Positions 26,226 through 32,668 of a stretch of 64,000 nt of DNA are shown piece by piece (within the stretch, counting starts at the first letter, position 1; the number at the start of each line of letters is the position of its first letter). The notes beneath the pieces are model-generated. The model was not told the DNA's origin. It did no database searches and worked only from the letters and a program-made list of their open reading frames with translations. The stretch is taken from the NCBI GenBank assembly GCA_034003625.1, contig JAVEYG010000015.1, positions 1 through 64,000 on the forward strand, read 5' to 3'. Made by a program: the position numbers and the translations under genes. This DNA is from GWE2-42-39 sp034003625. GTDB taxonomy: Bacteria; Bacteroidota; Bacteroidia; Bacteroidales; Prolixibacteraceae.

Positions 26226-26702
26226 ATGAACAACAAAGTAGACAAACAATTATCAGATGAGGAAAAAACGGAAATCCTCCAGCTGATAGCCACCCTGCGC
26301 GGTAAAATGCCGTTCCTGATCAAGCTCAGTAACGACGAGCGTAAAACCATGGTATTTATGGACGATGGCCGTAAGCCTTTCGCCAATAAATCGTTCGATT
26401 ATGCAGCGCGGAACAGTGAACTAAGCCCCGGCGCCGAAATGGTCGCTTCAGGGGCGCGCGACCTCAACCTGTTCTCGTTCCTTTCGGTTGCCGAAAGCGA
26501 ACTGGGGCAACTGTACGAAATGGTGCGCGACACCAAACAGGCTGCCGGAAGCGAAGCTTTCGAAGTAGCCCGGTTCATTTACAAAAAAGCAAAGATGGCC
26601 CTCGAAATGGGCATGCCCGGTATGCAGACCATTGTCGACGACCTGGGCAAGCTCTTTAAATCCACTCCGTCATCCAACGGTGGTAATCCTGATCCCAGAT
26701 AA
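26226..26702 (+). CDS. Hypothetical protein downstream of the Cmr operon
   Basis: The 158-aa, mostly helical protein (counting from the ATG at 26226) has no recognised family, signal peptide or membrane segment. The N-terminal half contains LSDEEKTEILQLIATLRGK and a short block around FMDDGRKPF; the C-terminal half is helical and ends in a polar tail. An in-frame ATG at 26202 would add eight hydrophobic residues and lies closer to the hairpin, so the later start is preferred. Codon use is more GC-rich than the cmr genes, it is separated from them by a hairpin, and it has its own terminator at 26711, so a CRISPR role is not implied. Confidence 0.65.
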   Translation: MNNKVDKQLSDEEKTEILQLIATLRGKMPFLIKLSNDERKTMVFMDDGRKPFANKSFDYAARNSELSPGAEMVASGARDLNLFSFLSVAESELGQLYEMVRDTKQAAGSEAFEVARFIYKKAKMALEMGMPGMQTIVDDLGKLFKSTPSSNGGNPDPR

Positions 26703-26710
26703 AAATCACA

Positions 26711-26746
26711 AAGTCTTGTCCTGCCGGGAACGGACAGGGCTTTTTT
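26711..26746 (+). terminator. Terminator after the 158-aa hypothetical gene
   Basis: AAGTCTTGTCC at 26711-26721 pairs with GGACAGGGCTT at 26732-26742 (11 bp with two wobbles), loop of 10 nt, and the stem runs into a T6 tract. It begins 9 bp after the stop codon. Confidence 0.75.
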
Positions 26747-26779
26747 ACACGTTCATTGAATTACTGTTTGATCTTTGTA

Positions 26780-27090
26780 CATCAGCCCCGATGAACTGCA
26801 TATCAATAGTGATGTTCTGCACACCGGTAGCGATACTCTGCACATCGGCATCCATATTTCAAACATCGGTCACGATGTTCCACGCATCGGCCACCGGACC
26901 CCGGAACATCGGTCACGGTGTGCCACACATCGGCCACCGGACCCCGGAACATCGGTCACGGTGTGCCACACATCGGCCACCGGACCCCGGAACATCGGTC
27001 ACGGTGTGCCACACATCGGTATCGGACCCCCGAATATCGGCCACGATATCCCGCGCATCGACTATCGGATACTGAAGCATTGGTAACGAT
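26780..27090. repeat. Minisatellite of about 21-22 bp quasi-units (43-bp higher-order unit)
   Basis: The unit CATCGGCCACCGGACCCCGG + AA (22 bp) alternates with CATCGGTCACGGTGTGCCAC + A (21 bp). The 43-bp pair is nearly perfect two to three times around 26905-27025, and degenerate single units continue on both sides (ACATCGGTCACGATGTTCCA and similar). All reading frames through it are open only because the period keeps translating to HIGH/PRIG-like text; no start with a plausible ribosome site or family match is seen. Confidence 0.75.
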
Positions 27091-27117
27091 ACGCCACGCA
27101 TCAGCACCTTAAACCTA

Positions 27118-27853
27118 CCCTGAAAGGGTATTCGCGATAACACAGTGCCCTGCTCTGTGCATAAGGGCAGAACATCATTACTAACCCTGAAAGGGTAATG
27201 GTAACAACACCGGGCCTCGCCCTGTGCATAAGGAGAGGACATCATTACTAACCCTGAAAGGGTAATGGCAACAACACCGGGCCTCGCCCTGTGCATAAGG
27301 GCAGAACATCATTACTAACCCTGAAAGGGTATTCGCAACAACACCGGGCCTCGCCCTAAGTATAAGGGCAGAACATCATTACTAACCCTGAAAGGGTAAT
27401 GGCAACAACACCGGGCCTCGCCCTAAGTATAAGGGCAGAACATCATTACTAACCCTGAAAGGGTATTCGCAACAACACCGGGCCTCGCCCTGAGCATAAG
27501 GGCAGAACATCATTACTAACCCTGAAAGGGTAATGGCAACAACACTGGGCCTCGCCCTGAGCATAAGGGCAGAACATCATTACTAACCCCAAAGGGTAAT
27601 GGTAACAACACTGGGTACCGCCCTGAGCATAAGGGCAGAACATCATTACTAACCCTGAAAGGGTAATGGCAACAACACCGGGCCTCGCCCTGAGCATAAG
27701 GGCAGAACATCATTACTAACCCTGAAAGGGTAATGGTAACAACACCGGGCCTCGCCCTGTGCATAAGGGCAGAACATCATTACTAACCCTGAAAGGGTAT
27801 TCGCAACAACACCGGGCCTCGCCCTGTGTATAAGAACAAAAACACCATTAATA
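27118..27853. repeat. Eleven tandem 67-bp repeats with a short palindrome in each unit
   Basis: Units begin CCCTGAAAGGGTA at 27118, 27185, 27252, 27319, 27386, 27453, 27520, 27587 (66 bp, altered to CCCCAAAGGG), 27653, 27720 and 27787. Each unit contains the small palindrome ACCCTGAAAGGGT, then a variable AATGG/ATTCG, CAACACCGGGCCTCGCCCT and CATAAGGGCAGAACATCATT. Intervals between palindromes are almost identical, so this is not a CRISPR array. The last unit runs into GCCCTGTAAGGGC and the RAYT start. It is best read as a REP/BIME-like array linked to the adjacent RAYT gene. Confidence 0.85.
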
Positions 27854-27883
27854 AGCCCTGTAAGGGCGCAAACAAATAAAACC

Positions 27884-28336
27884 ATGTCGCAATCATTATC
27901 GAAAATCTACGTACACATTACTTTCAGCACTAAGAACCGCCGGCATATCATTGATGAAGCCATTAATACCCGGTTGTACGATTATTTGGGCGGGATTTGC
28001 AAAGGGCTCGGATGCAACCCGGTACGGATAGGCGGCCATACCGATCATGTACACATCCTGTGCCTTATGTCGCGTAAAATAGCCCCGATGCAGTTGTTGG
28101 AACAAGTAAAAAAGCGGTCCTCAAAATGGGTCAAAACACAAGGAGAGAAGTATGCTGCTTTTTACTGGCAGGACGGATATGGGATATTTTCTGTTAATCC
28201 GGCTGAGACCAGTACGGTTGTTGAGTATATCAACCGGCAGGCAGCGCACCATCAAAAACGTACTTTTCAGGACGAATACAGGGCATTTCTCAAAAAATAT
28301 GCTGTTGATTACGACGAACGGTATGTATGGGATTAG
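27884..28336 (+). CDS. REP-associated (RAYT-type) IS200-like Y1 transposase
   Basis: The 150-aa protein is a single-domain HUH endonuclease: HVH at residues 55-57 inside GGHTDHVHIL is the metal site, and Tyr115 in VVEYINRQ is the probable catalytic tyrosine. IS200-family features include the KIYVHITFSTKNR start and WQDGYGIFSV block. RAYTs bind and cut short palindromes; the 67-bp palindromic array ends 30 bp upstream and more copies follow downstream, so cis palindromes are likely substrates. No IS200 end structures or tnpB are seen, which favours a resident RAYT rather than a full insertion sequence. It looks intact. Confidence 0.88.
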   Translation: MSQSLSKIYVHITFSTKNRRHIIDEAINTRLYDYLGGICKGLGCNPVRIGGHTDHVHILCLMSRKIAPMQLLEQVKKRSSKWVKTQGEKYAAFYWQDGYGIFSVNPAETSTVVEYINRQAAHHQKRTFQDEYRAFLKKYAVDYDERYVWD

Positions 28337-28342
28337 GCTTTC

Positions 28343-28640
28343 GCCCTTTCAGTGCTTATTTCATTGGCGGATTGACCATCAGGCATCGGGCGTTGCCCGT
28401 TGCTTTTGCCCTCGCCCCGTTGGGGCTTGCATCAATAAAGGGCCTGATGCACCGTGTACCGATTATCCAAGACTTACCCTGAAAGGGTAATGCCCTTTCA
28501 GTGCTTATTTCATTGGTGGGTTGGCCATCAGGCATCGGGCGTTGCCCGTTGCATTTGCCCGTGCCCCGTTGGGGCTTGCATCAATAAAGGGCTTGATGCA
28601 CTGTGTACCGATTATCCAAGACTTACCCTGAAAGGGTATT
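28343..28640. repeat. 149-bp tandem duplication rich in short palindromes
   Basis: Two copies, 28343-28491 and 28492-28640, each start GCCCTTTCAGTGCTTATTTC and end with GACTTACCCTGAAAGGGTA. Each contains GGGCGTTGCCC and GCCCCGTTGGGGC, two perfect short hairpins. The copies differ at a few bases only, so the duplication is recent. The terminal ACCCTGAAAGGGT is the same palindrome that seeds the 67-bp array. Confidence 0.8.
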
Positions 28641-28758
28641 AGCAATAACACTGGGCATCGCCCTGTACATAAGGAGAGAACATTATTACTTACCCTGAAA
28701 GGGTAATGGCAACAACACCGGGCATCGCCCTGTGTATAAGAACAAAAACACCATTAAT
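28625..28758. repeat. Two further 67-bp palindromic units downstream of the RAYT gene
   Basis: Units starting CCCTGAAAGGG at about 28625 and 28692 match the array at 27118-27853 in length and order of blocks (CATCGCCCTG in place of CCTCGCCCTG). They continue into the same 3' flank as the main array, AACAAAAACACCATTAATAA then GCCCTGTAAGGGC, showing that array end and flank were copied together. Confidence 0.8.
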
Positions 28759-28789
28759 AAGCCCTGTAAGGGCGCAAACAAATAAAACC

Positions 28790-28819
28790 ATGTCGCAATC
28801 ATTTTTGCACAAAACATAA
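28790..28819 (+). pseudogene. Truncated duplicate of the RAYT start
   Basis: The ATG at 28790 and the next four codons (ATGTCGCAATCATT) copy the start of the RAYT gene at 27884 exactly; the 70 or so bases before it are also copied, at an offset of 906 bp. Identity stops after about 14 bases of coding sequence and a stop codon follows after nine codons. This is a relic marking a duplication or deletion boundary just upstream of cas6. Confidence 0.75.
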
Positions 28820-28829
28820 ACAACAACCA

Positions 28830-29774
28830 ATGATCAATCTTTTCTTTCTCCAATACCTCCGGTTTGTCCGGTTGAGGGTACAGTTCGAGGCCCTCGAAAC
28901 CATTGTGTTGCCCGAATATAAAGGATCCGCATTTCGGGGGTGCATAGGTGAGTCACTGCGGGACGAAGTATGTAAATACTCCGGCCTCGATTGCCAAAAG
29001 TGCGGGGAACGGTATTCCTGTCCCTTTTCGCAGTTGTTCAACAGTTTTGTAGAGCCTGCCCATCCGCATCACGGCAAGTACCCGAAATGCCCGCACCCGT
29101 ATATTATCGATCCGGGGAACGACCGGCGTACTGTTTTAAACCCGGGCGACAGTTTTGGGTTCGATATCACGCTTGTCGGGAATGCAGAAGCCCGGCTTCC
29201 TTTGCTGCTCCGTGTTTTTGAGCTGATGGGAGGAACAGGCATCGGTAAGGGACATGCACGCTTCAGGGCAACGGGCCTGCTGTCCATGCGCCCGGATACC
29301 CGTTACGTCCCCGTCCTGTTGTTTGGCCAGCCCGACCGCATTAGCCTGAACGGTTTGCCAACGCCTGTGATTGGTAATACGGTCACATTGAAATTAGAAA
29401 CCCCTTTGCGGATGAAGGGAAAGGGCAGATTATTGCATTCCCCGCCTGCTTTTGGCCTGTTCGCCGAAAGGTTGGCACAGAGGCTTGGCTTGCTGGCCCA
29501 TTTCCATTGCGGCGCCCCATGGCTCGGGGAAGATGCCCGTTTTTCGGAAGGTGCTGAGACCATCCATATCTGTCGGGCAGATGTGCAAATGGCCGATTGG
29601 CGGCGGTATTCGGGCACGCAGGACACCCGCATGAACTTCGACGGGTTGACCGGCAGTATCACGTACGAAGGGGAGGGTTTAAATCGTTGGGTACCCTTGC
29701 TCGCGATGGGCGTATGGCTGCATGCCGGGTCAACGGCCACCTTCGGGTTGGGGAAATACCGCATTGACGGGTAG
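28830..29774 (+). CDS. cas6: CRISPR pre-crRNA endoribonuclease Cas6
   Basis: The 314-aa protein has the domain pattern of the larger Cas6 group: a RAMP strand near the start (VRLRVQFEALETI), the YKGSAFRGCIGESLRDEVC segment, a four-cysteine cluster CQKCGERYSC plus an earlier Cys (about 48-62), and a second RAMP fold ending in the diagnostic loop GSTATFGLGKYRI at the C-terminus. It cuts CRISPR transcripts in the repeat to leave an 8-nt 5' handle. The catalytic residue is not obvious. It is separated from the cmr operon by 2.7 kb of repeats and lies 0.9 kb from cas2; GC content is clearly higher than in the cmr genes. Confidence 0.88.
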   Translation: MINLFFLQYLRFVRLRVQFEALETIVLPEYKGSAFRGCIGESLRDEVCKYSGLDCQKCGERYSCPFSQLFNSFVEPAHPHHGKYPKCPHPYIIDPGNDRRTVLNPGDSFGFDITLVGNAEARLPLLLRVFELMGGTGIGKGHARFRATGLLSMRPDTRYVPVLLFGQPDRISLNGLPTPVIGNTVTLKLETPLRMKGKGRLLHSPPAFGLFAERLAQRLGLLAHFHCGAPWLGEDARFSEGAETIHICRADVQMADWRRYSGTQDTRMNFDGLTGSITYEGEGLNRWVPLLAMGVWLHAGSTATFGLGKYRIDG

Positions 29775-29826
29775 CCCCGTACACGGCAAAACGTTCATTG
29801 ACATGCTGGGAAAATATCTACATCTC

Positions 29827-30181
29827 AATTCCGTCCGGGAAAAAGGCATTATCCTTGAAAAACATTTTCTCGCGGACGGATTGCTTTCGTTACTTCCGGC
29901 CCGGGGCGGCTCCCGGTAAAAAACCGGTCTTGCCCCGGGCTATTGACAGCTTGCCCTTTCAGGGTAAAAACAATGGCTTTCAAATGTTTTCCCGGTTATT
30001 CTTATCCGGGCTGCATCAATGATGCTGAGGGGCTAAGTAATATTTGTAATCCTTTTACGGGTAAGCCTCAAGCGACCAGAGTACTGGCTGCTTCATTCAT
30101 CATTCAAAATTCATCATTCAACATTGTTTTTTATGGGTGGCCCTTGGGCGACGAGGACGTTTATTTCAAAATTTACATCCC
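29827..30181. repeat. Structured dispersed repeat, copy 1 (355 bp)
   Basis: The unit begins AATTCCGTCCGGGAAAAAGG and recurs at 30182 (partial) and 32185. It contains strong nested inverted repeats: CCGTCCG with CGGACGG, then GCCCGGGGC (29899-29907) with GCCCCGGGC (29932-29940) enclosing CCGGT and ACCGG. Downstream lie two blocks resembling the CRISPR repeat, at 30049 and 30123, 74 bp apart. No gene is credible inside. It may be a non-autonomous mobile or structured element. Confidence 0.75.
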
Positions 30182-30345
30182 AATTCCGTCCGGGAAAAAG
30201 GCATTATCCTTGAAAAACATTTTCTCGCGGCGGGTTGCTTTCGTTACTTCCGGCCCGGGGCGGCTCCCGGTAAAAAACCGGCCTTCCCCGGGCTATTGAC
30301 AGATTACCCTTCAGGGTAAAAACAATGGCTTTCAAATTGCATTGT
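30182..30345. repeat. Structured dispersed repeat, copy 2 (partial, 164 bp)
   Basis: A second copy follows copy 1 directly in tandem and ends after ATGGCTTTCAAAT. One arm of the first inverted repeat has decayed (CGGCGGG in place of CGGACGG), while the nested GCCCGGGGC hairpin is kept except for one arm change (CTTCCCCGGGC). The CRISPR-like blocks are absent because the copy stops before them. Confidence 0.75.
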
Positions 30346-30371
30346 CAACAGAGTGTTGTATCAGGCGTACG

Positions 30372-30449
30372 TTGTCACCCTGAACGTAGTGAAGGGTCTT
30401 ACGTTTTGCGCTATTCACAACAGATGCTTCACTACGTTCAGCATGACAA
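30372..30449. repeat. 78-bp dispersed palindromic element, copy A
   Basis: CTGAACGTAGTGAAG at 30380-30394 is perfectly complementary to CTTCACTACGTTCAG at 30427-30441, and the outer TTGTCA/TGACAA arms extend the inverted repeat to the ends of the element. The 32-nt centre contains TTTTGCGCTATTCACAAC. A second, less perfect copy lies at 37677-37753. It is a small palindromic intergenic element of the MITE/REP kind. Confidence 0.8.
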
Positions 30450-30681
30450 AACAATGTTGGCACAACATTAGGTCCGGGATAAAAATTTACTTGTACCTCA
30501 TGGTTTTAACTACCCCATCCCCATCCCTTCCCCAGTCCGGAAAGGGAGTTTGGCTTGTGAGTTTGCCAATGTCCGTTCAATAATTATAAAACCATGTGCA
30601 GGCCAAAAGTCCCCCGATTTGGGGGATTAGGGGGCACATATTTAAACAACCTGGTATAAAAATATTTCTAAATCAAATAAA
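30450..30681. other. Intergenic stretch before cas2
   Basis: About 230 bp with no credible gene. It contains short C/T-rich words (CCCCATCCCCATCCCTTCCC) and G-rich CCCCCGATTTGGGGGATTAGG, which can fold into a small hairpin (CCCCCGATTTGGGGG, 30610-30624). The cas2 promoter should lie here; no TAnnTTTG box is clear. Confidence 0.4.
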
Positions 30682-30960
30682 GTGAAACAATTTGTAGTAG
30701 TGGCCTACGATGTTGCCGACGACCGGCGCCGCCAGAAAATAGCCAAAGTATTGGTTGGGTACGGTATCCGATGCAACGAAAGCGTTTTCGAGTGCCTGTT
30801 GACAGAACCGAAAATACGCAATATGCAGCAGCAACTGTTAAAACTGGCCGATGAAAGCGAAGACATTATCCTGTATTATTTCCTGTGCAAACCTTGTGTG
30901 ATGAAACGCGAAAGCGTTGGCCGGAGAACTGGCTTTGAACCCGAAATCATTATGGTTTAG
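30682..30960 (+). CDS. cas2: CRISPR adaptation protein Cas2
   Basis: The 92-aa protein is a typical Cas2: strand 1 ends in VVAYDVADDRRRQKIA, with the conserved Asp after the first strand, followed by the YGIRCNESVFECLL block. The start codon is GTG; no upstream in-frame ATG is available. In adaptation Cas2 bridges two Cas1 dimers, but no cas1 gene is present anywhere in this window. It lies about 455 bp upstream of the CRISPR array in the same direction. Either cas1 is encoded elsewhere or adaptation here has been lost. Confidence 0.92.
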   Translation: MKQFVVVAYDVADDRRRQKIAKVLVGYGIRCNESVFECLLTEPKIRNMQQQLLKLADESEDIILYYFLCKPCVMKRESVGRRTGFEPEIIMV

Positions 30961-31415
30961 ATAAAAACCATTTGCGAAAATCTTGTCAAAGCAATGTGGC
31001 TGATACTCCGGTGGTTGAAATAACGCTTGCCAGGGCAGGCAATAAATCCGGTTCGCAAATAGCGCCTTTTGGGCTTACCCTGTTTCTCATTTGCGAAAAC
31101 CGGGCTTGGGGCTTTTTGCTAATGTGCTGGATGACAACAGGTATAAAAAACAGCAATCCGGGCTATTTCCGAAAATGCTGTTTTTGGGCGTTCGTGTAAA
31201 CCATTTGCGAAAAATTGGTTCTGCGTAAAGAGCTGACAGGTAGTAATATATCCCGAAAGAAACACAAGCGGTCGGGGAGTGGGGCAATATTTGTCCGCTC
31301 ATTTTCGAAATTTTTAGCGGGTATGCTTCTATATCGCTGATTTATTGTCGTATATTGCAAGCTGAAAGGAAAAAGAAAGAAGCGCCGGCAGGATTAATTG
31401 GCTGATAACCTGCCT
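30961..31415 (+). promoter_or_regulatory. CRISPR leader region
   Basis: About 455 bp between cas2 and the first repeat without a credible gene. Three direct copies of CATTTGCGAAAA lie at about 30969, 31089 and 31202. A TATATTGC sequence at 31351-31358 resembles a -7 box and is about 60 bp before the array. The inverted repeat GGCAGG (31387-31392) / CCTGCC (31409-31414) touches the first repeat. Leader identity follows from its position at the end where repeats are uniform, opposite the truncated last repeat. Confidence 0.6.
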
Positions 31416-32083
31416 ATTCCTTTATAAGTGAGCCTTCGGGCGACTGAGACCCATAGGATGGTGTATAACCATAATATCCATTATCAATTCCTTTATAAGT
31501 GAGCCTTCGGGCGACTGAGACAAGCTTGTATGGTATAACCCATTTATCGTTCGTAAATTTATTCCTTTATAAGTGAGCCTTCGGGCGACTGAGACAAATA
31601 GCTTTATTATAAGAAACCTTAGATTCTCCTGTATTCCTTTATAAGTGAGCCTTCGGGCGACTGAGACGTCCTTGTGGTAAACAGTGCGAGCCGGTGTAAT
31701 ATTCCTTTATAAGTGAGCCTTCGGGCGACTGAGACAAATATTCCAGCATCATCTTGCCCAACTGCTAAATAAAATTCCTTTATAAGTGAGCCTTCGGGCG
31801 ACTGAGACCTTCTTCCTTCGATAAAGTATTGGCACCTTCTTCATTCCTTTATAAGTGAGCCTTCGGGCGGCTGAGACAAATTACACTTTTGTAAGATGAT
31901 TCCGTAAACTATTCCTTTATAAGTGAGCCTTCGGGCGGCTGAGACACATGAGAAGCTTGCTCATTTTCTTCACCAGCTATTCCTTTATAAGTGAGCCTTC
32001 GGGCGGCTGAGACGAAGTGTTTCTTTTATCAAATCAACGATTCCCTGTATTATTCCTTTATAAGTGAGCCTTCGGGCGGCTGA
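31416..32083 (+). CRISPR. CRISPR array: 10 repeats of 35 bp, 9 spacers
   Basis: The repeat runs ATTCCTTTATAAGTGAGCCT followed by TCGGGCGACTGAGAC. Repeats start at 31416, 31487, 31561, 31633, 31701, 31774, 31843, 31911, 31979 and 32052; spacers are 36, 39, 37, 33, 38, 34, 33, 33 and 38 bp. Repeats 1-6 have GCGACTGAGAC and repeats 7-10 GCGGCTGAGAC. The tenth ends after 32 bp, where a dispersed repeat begins. The repeat folds around GCC-TTCG-GGC with outer AGT/ACT pairs. The 3' end ACTGAGAC resembles known type III handles, so transcription is read left to right and older spacers lie on the right. All spacers are unique; none matches the rest of the window by eye. Confidence 0.97.
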
Positions 32084-32084
32084 A

Positions 32085-32540
32085 TGTTGGCTGCTTCATT
32101 CATCATTCAAAATTCATCATTCAACATTGTTTTTTATGGGTGGCTCTTGGGCGACGAGGACGTTTATTTCAAAATTTACATCCCAATTCCGTCCGGGAAA
32201 AAGGCATTATCCTTGAAAAACATTTTCTCGCGGACGGATTGCTTTCGTTATTTCCGGCCCGGGGCGGCTCCCGGTAAAAAACCGGTCTTGCCCCGGGCTA
32301 TTGACAGCTTGCCCTTTCAGGGTAAAAACAATGGCTTTCAAATGTTTTCCCGGTTATTCTTATCCGGGCTGCATCAATGATGATGAAGGACTAAGTAGTA
32401 TTTGTAATCCCTTTACGGGTAAGCCTCAAGCGACCAGAGTACTGGCTGCTTCATTCATCATTCAAAATTTATCATTCATCATTCGATTCATGGGTGGCCT
32501 TCGGGTGACCGGAAACCTTATGGGTGATGCGATTTTTAAT
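32085..32540. repeat. Structured dispersed repeat, copy 3, truncating the CRISPR array
   Basis: The segment starts ATGTTGGCTGCTTCATTCAT inside the tenth CRISPR repeat and matches the 3' part of copy 1, then a full unit from AATTCCGTCCGGG at 32185. It keeps the nested GCCCGGGGC hairpin. CRISPR-like degenerate repeats are visible at 32407 (ATCCCTTTACGGGTAAGCCT) and 32481 (ATTCGATTCATGGGTGGCCT), again 74 bp apart. The cas2-leader-array block is therefore flanked by direct copies. Confidence 0.75.
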
Positions 32541-32609
32541 CGCGATTGAAAATCAGTTACCCGGTTTGTAAATAAAATAACATGGAGCTGCTGCAAAAAA
32601 GTCTCTCTG

Positions 32610-32643
32610 TTTGGAAGGGTTGGGGGGCTTTTCATTATCTTGC
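32610..32643 (+). promoter_or_regulatory. Candidate promoter of the large secreted protein gene
   Basis: TTTG at 32610-32613 and TATCTTGC at 32636-32643 resemble the -33 and -7 boxes with 22 bp between them. They lie inside the N-terminal extension of the longest reading frame, which supports the ATG at 32669 as the true start. Confidence 0.45.
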
Positions 32644-32668
32644 TTCGGTTTTATCGACACCGATGCAC

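Noticed and set aside
26632..27112. Open frames of 64-147 codons through the minisatellite
   Set aside because: They are open only because the 43-bp period happens to avoid stops; composition is repetitive, starts lack ribosome sites, and several frames are open at once.
27118..27853. Second CRISPR array, because of regular 67-bp spacing and a palindrome in each unit
   Set aside because: The sequence between palindromes is almost identical from unit to unit, so there are no spacers; one unit is 66 bp and the palindrome is too short for a CRISPR repeat.
27382..27885. Minus-strand open frames of 60-82 codons in the 67-bp array
   Set aside because: They repeat the same short peptide in overlapping frames and reflect the DNA repeat, not a protein.
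30961..31360. Possible cas1 or cas1 remnant between cas2 and the array
   Set aside because: Translations on both strands show no Cas1-like blocks; the stretch behaves as leader DNA.
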